Under the pieces are notes generated by a model, which saw only the letters and a list, made by a program, of their open reading frames with translations, did not search any database and had not been told where the DNA came from. DNA of 64,000 nt from Euptelea pleiosperma. Taxonomy: Eukaryota; Streptophyta; Magnoliopsida; Ranunculales; Eupteleaceae. Positions within the stretch are counted from its first letter, which is position 1; each line of letters begins with the position of its first letter. This document shows, in pieces, positions 1 through 12,009 of this stretch. Both the position numbers and the translations under genes were made by a program. The stretch is from assembly GCA_035048495.1 (NCBI GenBank), contig CM068546.1, positions 31,700,674-31,764,673 of the forward strand. The letters run 5' to 3'.

Positions 1-1715
1 CGTGTAGAGCTTAGAATAGCCTACACGATTTCACCCAATATATATATTAAGTGAAGTTTTACAATATTACAAGGGCCCCCTGTAGAATATAAGATATTAC
101 AAGTAGGTCCCTGACAACAGGGGTAACATATCTGCCCTGTGGGACTAGTCGGGTGTTCTAAGATGCCCAGATACCCATGGTATCCGGAAAAAAAAAAAAC
201 ATTTAAACAATCCTAACCATTTACCAGGAGCTATCAATTGGCATGACCCTAACTACACAATTCCATGGTTAATATTGCATTGATCAGATGGTCAGCAATG
301 TCAGGGCATGTCAATTGCCTCTAGCCAATCCAAAGTGTGGCCCAACATTTGGATGGTCCAGATTCATGGTCATGTATGCCTTGTGTTAGAAAATGCCAAT
401 AAGAGAAGAGGAAGAGGAAAAAACAAACAAGGCTGTTGGTCCGGAATCCTTTTTCCCGTTATGTACAGATGTGGTCTTTAGAGAATTATATTTATTTTTG
501 GTCATTAATGTCTTTTGTAGATAACAGCAAACCCTCATACCTAACAAGATAAACTTCAAAATGTTGGTATCCACTCACATGATGAATACCAGTTTGTCCA
601 CAATGAACATCAGAACCAAGATCCAAATTTTCTTATTATACTCAGCTAAAATTCATTCACTTAAATCTTCTAACTTGATTATGATAACAGTTTTATCACC
701 CATGTCACGGTGAAACCTAAAATAAATTAGGAAGACAATTGATCTGTCATCTTAGAATCATCTGCAACTGGGGGAAATAGTAAATACCAGCTTCAATTTC
801 ATGCATAAACATGGGAAAGTTTTCATAAACACTATTAAAAACAATGGATGAAATAGAATTTGTCAAACGCTAACCCTGGATTTCAGGATTCATTAGTTGA
901 TACTATGGTAACGTTTATTCAAGCCCGTGTGTGCAAAAAAAAAAAAATGAATCCCATATTTGATGATACAAAAAGTTTTAGAACCTAACTAGCACCAGTG
1001 CCAAATTATGCATGAGAACATCATCAGGGTTCAAAGAACATCCATCTTGGTAGAATAACTTTTAAAGCCACAAGCTACTTAAGGTAGCTTATAAGCAACA
1101 TATCAGGCCTCATCTCATGTTTGGAAGGCATAATTGGCATAATTTAATGGATTAGGTACACTATAACCGTAGAAACATGATCTGCGTAACAAAGGTTATT
1201 TTACTAGTTCTTTTTCGTTTGAGCAAACTACCCAATTGGTGATGCAGGACTGTCATGCTTTTGACATGATCAGCTTTGAATTAATAAAGAGAAACTGCAT
1301 CTCTATTCATTACATGTTTGATCTGCACTCACTTAAGTTTTAATGCCATTAGGCACAGGATGCAAAAATAGAATCAACATAGTTAGCTGAAGGTATTTGC
1401 AGCACATTCCATATTCCTTGGCATTTTTTAAGCGCATTTATGTAGTTCTCGTTATCCATAGAAGCACCACCAACCTATCACTAGCAGACCTGTTGGTCAA
1501 GAGCAGTGTAAATTGACCAGCCACCCTCGTACATAAGGAGTTATGTTCCTTTTTTATACTCTTTTGTTTTATCATTATCAATACAATCCTTATCAAAAAC
1601 TGAAGCAAAACAAAATTAAGTATTCTTCTCCCAGACAACATCAACGTCAGAAAGGAAATAAAGGTATCAAAATCAGAAATCATGAAAGAGTTAATGAAAA
1701 GCTCAAATGTCTTAC
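1..1715 (-). other. Remainder of MO25-like intron 4, no further exon recognised
   Basis: AT-rich sequence downstream of exon 4 on the minus strand. I searched for the next family block (ILES...FELFFKF...VELPNFD) and did not find it. No TE is clear. Poly(A) runs at about 188-200 and 935-947 have no convincing flanking duplications. Confidence 0.5.
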
Positions 1716-1790
1716 TTTGCCAGGGTTGGGAATTTGAAGCATTCCCTCAACATATTTCCACAATTCAAAGCAATGTCTTTGTTATCATAG
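1716..1790 (-). CDS. MO25: MO25-like exon 4
   Basis: 75 nt beginning with the base that completes the split Cys codon, then YDNKDIALNCGNMLREC and FKFPTLA, ending in two bases of a Lys codon. The acceptor is AAACAG and the donor GTAAGA. Confidence 0.9.
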
Positions 1791-4700
1791 CTGTTTGAAA
1801 AAGATAATAATAAGTTTATGCAAAACTACATCATTGATGAATAAGAACAATTCATAATAACTATGGGTGTGCTGTGCTGCAGGATTAAGGAGACGTTTTC
1901 GTGGAAGAGTGCGTCCCCATGGAAAAGAGAACAAAGACTTTTTGTGGGAATGCACTTTCACAAAAACACTTTGTTTTGTGGATAGTGTATTCCTCACCCC
2001 TTATTCCCCAGCAAAGCAGATAGTTGGATAAGCTCTTATCCTGGACCAGGACAGTGTAACACCTGAAGCCAAACGTGCCTATAAGGATAACAAGATAATC
2101 ATAGGAATAATAAGAATTAATACAAATGAGTATGCATGAATTTCTGTATGTACGTCCTACTTGTGAAAGTTCATGTAGGCTTTAAGATGGATGCCCAAAA
2201 ACACTTGACCATCTTAATGAAAGAAAGAATTTTCAGAGATGGGAAACTTAACAATTTCATTTTCCAACATTATGCCTAAATGATACAAGTGCCATGGACT
2301 ACAATACCATTCAAAGGAACTTATAACAGAATGTGGGTGAATAATCCCCCGTCCCCACACCATCAATACATAATAAAGAATTTAACTAACAATTTTGTTT
2401 ATTTAATGATCAAGGTCTAGCTATTTCATGTTTATACTTCTATGGTCCAAAGTAATGGTGCGTATGGTTTGCTTACGTCGTCTGCAAGGAAAAGAGAAAA
2501 ATCTAAAATTACTGTCCTAGTATCATAGGTTTATGATGTTTTCCATTATTCATTGGAAAGTTGATGGCTTACATTCCAGCAAAGGCCAATAATGGATTAT
2601 TTCCTCAGCCATGCACCACACCCAAAGCACCAACTGGGATTAGGCCCGTAGAATTGGAACCCTCAATATGGCATGACTGCATGATAAATAAATGCAATTC
2701 ATGGAGTGTTGTGTTTATGTATTGAGTTCTTAGTTATCTAGGGAAGTGGTTTTAGTAGGTTGAGACTTTTACTTCTTTAGTTAGTAGTCTATTTTTAGAA
2801 TTTGGATCTAATTAGGAAAACTTTATTTGGGGTTGCAACCTAATACCTTTATAAATACCCTAGGTACTTCTTTCTTGAAATACTAGAATAGTTGAGGAAG
2901 ACTCAGTATTGTTGTGTGCGGTGTGGGATCCCAATTTGAGGAATGATTCCTCATTGACAGTGTGACTCCATCAACCTGATGTAATACAACCCTTCCACTT
3001 CGTCTTTCTCTTCTTCTACTTTCCGTTTTCTTTATTCTTCTATTAATTAATGCATGCCTAATGCCACAATTAAAAGACTAAAGTATGCTTCCATTCTACA
3101 TCAGTTATGGGACAGTGCTGTATATCCTACTTTAGTTTTGGTTTTGGAATCAGAGCAAGTTAGCCCCTAGTACACCTTGTGTAACAGTTTTTTGTTTCAC
3201 GAATCGTGTAAAATCGACCTTCAGGGTTTTCGAATTCAAACATCTCGTTCGAAACCTTTGGATTAGATCTTCCAATCAAATCCTTCTCTGGATTTGATTT
3301 AATCAATGTAAGGTTTCTCCTAGAGTCGTGTGGTAAAGTATTCCTTGCGGGTCTCTTTTCACTGCAGGTTATTTCTACAGCGAAATATACAGTGCAAATT
3401 AAAATATAAATGAAAAAACATAAAAGTTCACAAACAAACATCCGAAAATTATAGCGCCTACAGGAAAGACTACAAGTGGCACGAAACAGGCGTATAGCCC
3501 AAAGAGAGAACTCTCCAACTCAAACTAAACTCAACTTTCATCCATCAAAATACCCATCTTTAACATTCAATATAATCCATATTTATAGATTTCTACTAAC
3601 CTATTTCCTATTTGAACTAGGAAACTTCACAAAACTTTCCTACTAACTCTACACTCTTATAGATAATTACCAAAAATCTTAACCAACAGGATTCGTGCAG
3701 CTGACCCCATATCTTTGGGATAAGACTGAGTTATGATGATGAGTCTCTTCTCAAAAGTCTTCTTCTTTCTTGTTTTGTAGGCCCATCTGTTTTGGTAGGA
3801 GGACGGATATGGTGTGGTGTGGGAGTACCGTAACAGGGATGCTCCTACATCACATTCTCTAGATGACTGCAAGCCCTTGACCTTGCCATATTAAGCCTCT
3901 AGATTTTCAGTATCCTATCAACAAGGGGTGGACAATGTTGTGCAAGCATGCCTTACATCAGAAAGATAAGGTCCACCTCTATGTAGTACAACGTGGACAG
4001 ATGCTGGAAAAGGCCTCTACGTAAAAAATATAAAACTAACCTAAAAGAGTGATGTTGCATTTGAATAGAACCTTACCACACTACAAGGAAGTCTAGTAGT
4101 TCCAAATGATTCTCAATATATTCCACGCAGCAATAACTAGAGCCAACCATTTGCCTCAACAAAATGCACCAACAATGCACTAAATCTTTTCTTGCCTGTG
4201 TTTAAAAGCATCATAGTCAGCTAAAGACACCCAAATAAACTAATGGAAAGCACTCCGATAAACCAAATATGTTGCTGAGAATAATTAGGACTTACTTCCC
4301 ATCCCAATATAGGCAACTTGTGAATGAAAAGGCCAAGAACATCCTGTTTGCAAAATTCAAGTGTTAACTGTGAAACATGCTCTTCATTTGGTTCAACTTC
4401 CCCATCTCCAGAAAGCATTTGTCTCATTGCAAGAAAGTTCTTTTCAACTTCTTCTAGAGCCTATTATAATAGAACAAACAATAAGTATCAAAAACTGTGG
4501 TTGAAATGAATGATTAAGGAATTATCTGAACTAGTTAAAAAGACAGCTATCCTTGTAACTGTCACCTCTAGAGTGCATAGGAAAATGACTGTGCCACAAT
4601 ATGTAACTATCACTGTTGAAGTGTTGATAACATCTTAGTTTAGATAAGCATGTATTAAGCTAGTAGCATCATTTTCAAAGTGAGTAAATCCAAACTCTTC

Positions 4701-7700
4701 ATGTGTGAATTTACTGACTCTTTTTTTTACAAGTATAAGCTTTATTGGGGCCAACGCCAAAAGAGAACAAGCCTAAGCTAAAGAGGTCGAGATGACCCAC
4801 AAAAGGCAAAGGCTAAACAGGCAAAAAACAAGCAAAAACCCAACTAACTACCATCCCGAGTACATAGAAGACCCCAACGAACTGCAAAGCCTCGAAGAAC
4901 AAACCCTTGCATTCTAAAAACACCTTAGACCAAAGAAACATCAGCCCCTTGATGTTGAGAACAATGGCGTACAAGTCGACTTGCTTGCCCTCGAAGACTC
5001 TTTGATTTTTCTCCTTCCAAAGGCCCCAAATAATCGCGAGAGGGAGCATCCTCCATAGAACACTTCCTCTGGCAGAAAAAGCTTTAGTTTTCCAATAAAA
5101 GATGAGGCTCTGTAGTCAAGGCGCAAGGCACACCTAAAGCGCCTTAAAAGGGTCAAGGCGATGCGCGTTTAGTAAGGCGCGCGCCTCACTAAAATAAATG
5201 TTTTTTTGTAAAAAAATTTGTTCGTTGGCCTATTATATTTAACATCGGTATTAGGAGAGATACAATTGAACCCATCTCATTGAAAGACATTGATGAAAGC
5301 AATGAATGACTACTTGAGGAAATGTAAACAGAAGGTGGAATAGCAAAAGATGAATTGGTGTTTGAGGATGATAGCTTGACATGGAGTGTTGTTGCGAGAG
5401 CTGCTAGAGTTGGTGAATCAACATCAAATACTTAATCACAATCAAGGTCAAGATTAAGAGCAAGGGCTTTAATAAGGGAGCTAGAAGAGGAAGAGGTCAA
5501 TTCGGAGGAGACAGAAGAATATATTGAGGAGGCTAACACATCTGATGATGATGGGGATGAAGCTAATGATTATATTTTAAATGATGGCAATGTTAACTAG
5601 AACTAATTGTGGGCTATTTGAAATTTTGAACATTTGCTATCTTTTATGTTTTATAGCTTTTTGATTACTTGTTTTGTATTTAGATAATGACAATGTTAAC
5701 TAGAACTACTTTTGGGTAACTTGAGATTTTCGACATTTGTTATATTTAATGTTTTATGCCCTAATGATTACTTATTTTGTTATTTTATGGTGTTATTTTT
5801 CTTTATTTTTTACATTTCTTATATTTATTATAATTTTTAATATTGCGCCTCGCTTCAATCAGGCGTATGCCTCGCCTTGCGCCTCAGACGCTAGAGGTCC
5901 ACCTTAAGCGCTTGCGCCTTTAACTACCTTGGCATGAGGGTTATAATAGAGCTCGACATAACCCAATTCATCCCGAACTCGAAGAGAAACGAGCTCTAAA
6001 CTTCTTTAGCCATGTCACAATATAATAGAAGATGATCCACTGATTCTTCATTGTTTCTACACATCCAACAGTAATAAACCAAGATGATCCCTCTTGACTT
6101 CAGATGATCCATTGTCAAAATTTTATCAAGAGAAGCCTCCCAAGCAAAGAAAGCCACTTTAGTGGAGATCTTGGATCTCCAAACCAAAGAAACCGGAAAT
6201 ACATAATCATTTGAGCTTTGAAGCGCCTCATAAAAAGATATCACCGAGAACAAACATCCTTTCGTCCAGATCCCAACACTTTTGTCTTGAACTGAAGGGT
6301 GGAGGTGGATATCCTGCAATTTGTATATCAATCTAGATAAAGGTTCAATTTTCCAATCATTATGGTATCTCCTGAAACCCAGATTGCACCAATCATCCTC
6401 CCCTTCATTCTGGAAACAATCCTAGATAGACATGTTCTTCCGCTCAAAAATAGAGTAAAGCTCCAAAAAATCCACACAAAAAGGATTGTCTCCACACCAG
6501 GTGTCCTCCTAGAATCTGATCATGTTCCCAGATCCAACCTCGAACTACACTCCTCTACCAAACTCCTCGGATACCTCTAAAATCCCCCTCCACACACTAC
6601 ACCCGTACGAGTTTCTCACCACCTGGCTCACCCAACCAAATGAAGAAACCCCATACTTGCCTGCAATGACCTTCCTCCAAAAGATGGTGAACTCCTCCTC
6701 GAACCTCCATAACCATTGGCCCAGGAGGGCTAGATTCATAGCTTTGAGATATTTAATGCCCAATCCTCCTTTGTCCTTGGCCTTGCAAACCCTATCCCAT
6801 CCCACCAATGAAACTTGTGTTGGTCCGAACTCCCATTCCACAAGAAGTCCCTTATAATCTTTTCCAGAATAAGTAACACACTCATCGGCATCAAAAACAA
6901 TGATATATAATATATGGGAAGACTCGATAGGGAGATATTTATCAACACAAATATGTTTCCTTTGGATAGATATCTGGATTTCCACATAGCTAATCTATTC
7001 CCAAAGCTATCTATCACCGGCTCCCAAATAGACTAGGATCTGTAAGTTGCCCTGAGAGGAAGACCCAAGTAAGTGGACGGAAATCTATCGATGCGACAGC
7101 CCAGGATGCTAGCCAGGCCCGTAATATTCTCAACCTCTCCCGCTCCGTACAGTTTACTCTCCAATAAATTTACCCGTAAACCGAAAACAACTTCGAAACA
7201 GCAAAAGAAGGCCTCTGAGAAATCTTAATTGGGAAACCTCCGAGCCAAGGAAAATAAGAGGATCGTCAGCAAACTGAAGGCAAGAGATGGCAGGGACCCC
7301 ATGAGCAACTTCAAACCCCTCCAATTCCCCTAGAGCCACAGCTTTAGAAATCATTTTTCCCAAGGCCTCCACCACCACTATAAACAAGAACAGGGATAAT
7401 GGATCCCCTTGCCGCAACCCTCGAGAGTGTGTGTAATCCTTTGATTCCTTTCAAAAGTAGAGTGTGTGTAATCCTTTCTCTTGTACTTCACAATTTCCTT
7501 CTTGTCTCGGCCAAGCCATCAGTCAGACAGATACACGAACCTTACAAATAGCCATGCATGTGAGGGTTGTTTCTTGCACTGGGCTTTGATGTGAACCATT
7601 TGAGAACATATGATGGGTTTTATTGATTGGCATATACTTGAGAGGTTTTCTATTCCTCGTCTACTAGGCATGAGTGTGGGACTCCAACTTGGATGGATTC

Positions 7701-8768
7701 TCCAAATACATTGAGAAAGCTGAAGTGGTATTGTTTCTAACCTTTTCTGATGATTGAGCTCTACGGGACTGCATAGTTTCGGAAGTGGGAAAAGGAGAGT
7801 AACGTATAGATGACCCATAGCTACAATGAGAGGCTAGAATAAAAATGATTGTGCAAGATCATACATATGCTCAACAAGCTAGTACTCTAGCCATTATGTT
7901 GGTGCTCACTCTTAAATCTTGAAGGTGTCGTATTCAAATCTTATAATGTGAACAAGGTTGACACGTCAGTGGCAGATCATTGTTCGAAAGTAGTTAGTGT
8001 GTTCCTAGAACTTGTTTCAACCTCAACAATTGTAATGAGACTTTTGACCTGTCCTCAATATTACCCATCATACAGAGTCCCACATCAAAGGATCCTACCA
8101 AAAATACCAATTTGATAACAAGCTCCGAATGCCCATTTCAGATCTTCCATGAAAAACATCGATAAATGCACCAAATAGTAAAACTTGACTAACAACAACT
8201 AATGGGTAAATGCCATAATGCAAAAGCAACGAACAAAACATAAGGAGTGCCAAAATTGCGCGCAAGTTACAATTTGATTAGCAACCAAATTTACACCCAA
8301 ATAAGATGAGTATATAAAAGTCAACACCATAAGGATTGAGGGAAATGCAATGATACCCATGTAAATATTTCAACAAATACATCGACCAGCGCCTTCAAAA
8401 AATGAAATTTGAGTAACATAAGGAAATGGGTATCAGAGAACGGATAGAATCCCAAGTGAGGAAAACCAACTTTTTCAAGTGCTCTAGCTAAAAACCCATC
8501 ACAAAACCGAATTGAATGGAATGCAATGATACCCATGTAAAAATTTGACCACAGACATCGACCATTGCATTAGAAAAGTGAGGTTTGATAACAGAAACTA
8601 ATGGGTATAAGAGAACAAATGGAATCCCAAATGAGCAAAACAAACCTTTTCAAGGGCTTTTACTTCTGCAACCGTTTTCGTGTCGAGAGCGAGCAGGCTA
8701 TCCCTAATCGCTTTCACGAGCTCTGGCGGAGTTTTGGGTCTAGAAGGCTTGAAGAAGGAAAAAGACAT
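1716..8768 (-). CDS. MO25: MO25-like (CAB39 family) protein, 5' portion: exons 1-4, gene runs off the left edge
   Basis: Minus-strand exons at 8768-8646, 4460-4296, 4195-4077 and 1790-1716 join in frame to 160 codons plus 2 nt, about half of the family's roughly 340 residues. The start is the ATG at 8768-8766, followed by the N-terminus MSFSFFKPSRPKTP that is characteristic of plant MO25. Later blocks LSGDGEVEPN, IHKLPILGWE, YCCVEYIENHLELLDFLV and NMLRECFKFPTLAK occur in family order. Donors are GTTTGT, GTAAGT, GTAAGG and GTAAGA. MO25 proteins are armadillo-like helical scaffolds. Animal MO25 stabilises the STRAD-LKB1 kinase complex and fungal relatives act with germinal-centre kinases; the plant role is less defined. 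I found no exon 5 in 1-1715, so the remainder is probably outside the window. Intron 1 (4.2 kb) is TE-filled. The gene is divergent from the F-box gene at 15004. Confidence 0.9.
2708..3156 (+). mobile_element. LTR-like sequence with tRNA-Met primer-binding-like site (MO25 intron 3)
   Basis: A stretch opening TGTTGTG and ending near TACATCA (about 3103) contains a TATA-like TATAAATACC near 2850. It is followed at 3145-3156 by TGGAATCAGAGC, one base from the copia primer-binding site TGGTATCAGAGC. No partner LTR or coding domains were seen, so it may be a truncated or solo copy. The rest of intron 3 (1791-2707, 3157-4076) has no gene. Confidence 0.4.
4077..4195 (-). CDS. MO25: MO25-like exon 3
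   Basis: 119 nt encoding ARKDLVHCWCILL through ELLDFLVV plus two bases of a Cys codon that exon 4 completes. The acceptor is CACAG and the donor GTAAGG. It has no ATG, so an ORF search that requires a start codon misses it. Confidence 0.92.
4296..4460 (-). CDS. MO25: MO25-like exon 2
   Basis: 55 codons, phase 0 at both ends, starting ALEEVEKNF and ending LPILGWE. The acceptor is TAATAG and the donor GTAAGT. Only 100 bp of intron separates it from exon 3. Confidence 0.92.
4721..7428 (-). mobile_element. 5'-truncated L1-type LINE, split by a hAT derivative
   Basis: The poly(A) tail (T run at 4721-4728) and 3' end lie at left. Minus-strand translation gives the reverse-transcriptase blocks RQGDPLS and FADD near 7.42-7.27 kb, the late-RT region (LSKGN, LPIYYISLF, FLWNG) near 6.95-6.8 kb, the zf-RVT-like domain near 6.33-6.0 kb, and the terminal IIWGLWKEKNQRVFEGK near 5.02 kb. 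Reading frames are broken repeatedly. The element is cut at the 5' side just before RQGDP. Positions 5102-5941 are a later hAT insertion with its duplication. It lies in MO25 intron 1 in the gene's sense orientation. Confidence 0.85.
5110..5933 (+). mobile_element. Non-autonomous hAT derivative with a transposase C-terminal remnant
   Basis: It is flanked by 8-bp duplications ATGAGGCT (5102-5109) and ATGAGGGT (5934-5941), one mismatch, the length typical of hAT. Both ends carry an imperfect terminal inverted repeat with GTAGT..AAGGCGCAAG. Between about 5263 and 5600 a decayed frame reads KDIDESNE, then DELVFEDDSLTWSVVARAA, then an acidic tail, resembling the extreme C-terminus of plant hAT transposases. 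The remaining transposase is absent. It is nested in the LINE. Confidence 0.75.
7429..8343. other. MO25 intron 1, 5' side; includes a weak SINE-like stretch
   Basis: No gene. At about 7870-7960 on the plus strand CTAGCCATTATGTTGG and GTATTCAAATCTT resemble Pol III A and B boxes of a tRNA-derived SINE, but no tail or target duplication is clear. A short repeat GAGTGTGTGTAATCCTTT occurs near 7422 and 7460. Confidence 0.35.
8344..8656. repeat. Tandem duplication covering the MO25 exon 1/intron 1 junction
   Basis: Sequence from 8344 recurs from 8520 (period about 176 bp), both starting AATGCAATGATACCCATG. The copy nearer the gene includes the real exon 1 end and donor. The farther copy carries the degenerate equivalent at about 8475-8500, reading RALEK followed by GTTGG on the minus strand. 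It is therefore a relic exon end with a possible decoy donor. Confidence 0.65.
8646..8768 (-). CDS. MO25: MO25-like exon 1
   Basis: 41 codons from ATG (8768-8766) to ...EVKALEK, phase 0, donor GTTTGT. It encodes the conserved N-terminal motif. The upstream leader carries a CT microsatellite. A damaged copy of the exon end and donor lies about 176 bp further into the intron. Confidence 0.9.
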
Positions 8769-8781
8769 GATCACTGCCTCT

Positions 8782-8804
8782 TCTCTCTCTCTCTCTCTCT
8801 CTCT
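8782..8804. repeat. CT microsatellite in MO25 5' leader
   Basis: About eleven CT units, 14 bp upstream of the MO25-like ATG. On the transcript it reads GA. GA/CT tracts are common in plant core promoters and leaders. Confidence 0.8.
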
Positions 8805-8949
8805 GCTCATGCAACGTTTCTTCGTTTGATCTATTTTATTGGATAATTTGGATGAATTCCTGTGTGTCTTACACAAACAAGAACTTCCAAAAGGCGCCTT
8901 GGGTATAATTATTGTTTATGTTCATCAATCCGGACCGTACAATTGATGA

Positions 8950-9322
8950 ACAAGCTGTAGCTCCAACGCTCAAACTTTGGTTTGACGTAGCACCATGTTT
9001 TTTGTAATTCACTGCTGCCGTCTGGGCCCACTGACGGCATGGATGTTTAGACTTTAGCCCACCCCTTGGTGGATATAAATACCAAGAATCCCCGCGATTG
9101 GTAATCTCTAGCCATTTTAGTACTTTTGAAGAAGTGATTCTAGCCGATGGATTCAACAATTTTTTTGAGTACTAAAACCAACGGCAAAAAGACATCGAAC
9201 ACGCTAATTTCTGGTATCAATGTCTGCCAAGGGGTGGGCTAAACATCCATGCAGTCAGTGGGCCCAGATGGCAGCGGTGATATTACAAAAAAAATTGGTG
9301 CTAAGCTTGAGCTACAGCTTGT
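8950..9322. mobile_element. MITE with long imperfect terminal inverted repeats (family A)
   Basis: Arms begin ACAAGCTGTAGCTCC and end GAGCTACAGCTTGT and stay similar inward through GGGCCCACTGACGGCATGG and its inverted partner. A related copy is at 54522-54852. Target duplication was not resolved. It lies upstream of the MO25-like gene. Confidence 0.6.
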
Positions 9323-9424
9323 TTATCGCGACCATAAACAGAATCTTACATAATCTGCGGTTAATCACTGTTTGGCATTTATTCCTCTAAATACTGAACT
9401 AATGATAATTCTGTGTTTGACACC

Positions 9425-9829
9425 GAGTAAACCTTCGCTCACACTATGCAGTGAGCGAACCTGATCACAGCACAGAATACGAGCCACGTGGCATACTCTT
9501 AGTGGGCGCTGACCGTATGGATGTTTGGCCAGTCCCTCAGTGGACATCCAGGCCAAAAATCAGCCTGATTAGTGATTTACAACCTTTGGATCTTTGTACC
9601 CAAATAACGCTCAATAATGCTCAAATTCCTACGGTTAAAATCAACCCAAGAAAATAACTTCAATCCAATGCTTAGAAATCACTGATCAGGTTTATTTTTT
9701 GTTTATAGGTCCACCTAGTGACTGGCCAAACATCCATACGATCAGCGCCCACTAAGAGTGTGCCACGTGTCTCATATTCTGTGTTGTGATTGGCTTTGCT
9801 CACTGCATAGTGTGAGCGAAGGTTTACTC
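9425..9829. mobile_element. MULE-type MITE with perfect 9-bp target duplication (family B)
   Basis: Flanks are TTTGACACC at 9416-9424 and 9830-9838. The termini GAGTAAACCTTCGCTCACAC and its inverted partner form long inverted repeats. Inner arms share GAGCCACGTGGC and ATGGATGTTTGGCCA motifs. A 9-bp duplication plus long TIRs point to Mutator-like transposition. Relatives are at 14256-14630, 54086-54467, and inside 12010-12819. Confidence 0.8.
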
Positions 9830-9838
9830 TTTGACACC

Positions 9839-12009
9839 CATCCAGGTCTATGACACGTGGCAGGTGTTCAAGCCATTAGATCCACCATTTAATGAGTTCC
9901 ACCAATACTTGTCGGTTTGAATTTAATTCCGGCTCGAAGTTCCTAGTTGGGTTGGCTTGTCAGTTTTTTCGGCTGTGATTTATTAAGTTTCAACATTGCC
10001 TAAGTTCAATGGACTTCAATGTATGAAAATGTATGAACTTGATTAGTTTTATGTGTGACCCAAATTTGGTTGAACAGATTTTTTTTATTGCTAAATACTT
10101 CAATAGTCCGACTTAAATAACCAACTAACTGTTCTAGATCATGAATTGGTCAATCGTATGAGTTGGTAAGTAAGAAAGAGAGGGATGGAGAGTTCTTCTT
10201 AGAGGTTCCGATTTGTTCATCTCATTCTACAATGAAGGGGAACTTATTTACCGTTGTATGTGGTATGTGATATTTTTCATGTATCAAGCATGCATGTGGT
10301 ATAGTTTGGTTGGTACATATGAAGACAATATTCAATTCACTTTTCATGATTCCAGGTAGGTAGATTATATCTCACCTTGAGCTAATAAAATCTAAACAAC
10401 CCTTGGAATTATGCCGACTTTCCTGAGTAACTAGGCTCCTTCAACCAAGTCAGTCTTCCATATGGAAGTCAGCTATCTCCTCGTCTAAACCAAATCCGTG
10501 TACGGACAAAGTAAAGTTGGCAAAGCTTTTAAGGGTTTTGTAATCTATATAACTTTGGTTACTTTGGTTGACTTATGTTACTTAACTTTTTGGCGTGGAA
10601 ATAAATCTTACTTTGAGGATCACGAGGTGACACGTTTACGACCTTGATGGAGGCCAATTTTAGGCGCACGCACACACTTTACTGGTTAAATTAAATACTG
10701 AGGTCTGTTTGGATATCTCCATTTCGCACCAAAAGTTGGCGCAGGAAAAAAGGTGACCCAAACAGGTCATAAGTACCTTGTAAGGGAAGGAGTTGGATTA
10801 CCGGACAAGGTCAGGATTTTAATAAAGCAAATTGGGTTCCATATAAAACATTCACACCATCATTATTTTGGTGCCCTTTTGTTGGTGTGGCAAATTTAAA
10901 AGCGTAAAGGAGACATCATCCAATTTTCAAACTCTTGAAACACGGTTGACGTATGTTCGAAGATAGCGCCAACAGTGTTTAGGGTCTATCCAAACAGCCA
11001 AACAGGGATGTGTTTTGCTGGCATCAGGAAAAAAAAAAAGGGTACTTGAGCCTTGTACATCATCCCTAGCATGTTGGTCCAAAATGCTCAAATGCATATC
11101 AGTGCCGTATGCGTAGTAATTCAAATGTATTCCCTCTCTCGAGTTTGCGAGTTGAAAATTATATAAAAGAAAACGCACCTTAGCTAAATTCAACCGAGGC
11201 TCCCTTCACTCCCGCCAGTCCTAACCCGAGGGATGCTCAAGACAACCCCTTTGCACAACATGTATCCCTAAAATTGCCCAAACCCAACTTAAACTCAACC
11301 TTAGTTATTTTTTAGTGCGGTCATAAATAGTTTACTGGGACATGTTGTGCACAAGACTAGGAATTTTCGTCACTGAGGAACATGAAGATCTCACCGTGAT
11401 CGTTTTCACGTGCAATTTGCAAAGAAAAATTGTAGCACAGGAATGACTATTATTAGTAGCTATTTATACAGGGTCAACGACAGTGTCGAGTGATTGCAAT
11501 TTAATGTGGGAATGAATGCAGCATGGAAATGCACGCAATGATAATGAATTCACTCTTAATCGGTTGACGACATTGGTCCTATGAATTGGCTTTTCACCGC
11601 GACCGGTCCATAAACACGGATGAACTGTCTAGATTGATGGATTGCATTATTGACATGTATGGCACAGGCCCATCAGACAGGTGAAAAGTTGTAATTTAAT
11701 TTTTACGCTTAGTACATGCGAGAGATGTGCATGGTAAAATGAGCCAACCCTATACTCCTTTCACGTACCTTACGAGTGCTATTTTGTACTCACTAATCAA
11801 TATTTGAAAAAGCATATTTGCATCTGACTTGTGTCCGTGACAACCCTGTTTTTAGGACTTTTGTGAAAACATGGCTATCAAGGGTAAAATGGATGTTTCC
11901 TCATGGACTGTAGATCTCTTGAATTTAACGGTCAATGGCCTCAACCACACAATTTTTGTGTGGTTGTCTATGGGGTAGCACAACTCTAATCCATCTATCT
12001 ATCTATCTA
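9839..12009. other. Intergenic DNA between the divergent MO25-like and FBL4 genes
   Basis: No gene seen. A possible small MITE lies near 10702-10999, with GGTCTGTTTGGAT at one end and its near inverse at the other. A perfect 11-bp hairpin stem with a 3-nt loop (CAACCACACAA and complement) lies at 11942-11966. An ATCT microsatellite lies at about 11993-12010. Confidence 0.5.

Noticed and set aside
4324..4509. Plus-strand ORF over MO25 exon 2
   Set aside because: Antisense shadow of a conserved exon; the minus strand matches the family and has matching splice sites.
7519..7818. 99-codon minus-strand ORF in MO25 intron 1
   Set aside because: No family match and no continuity with neighbouring LINE frames; likely chance.
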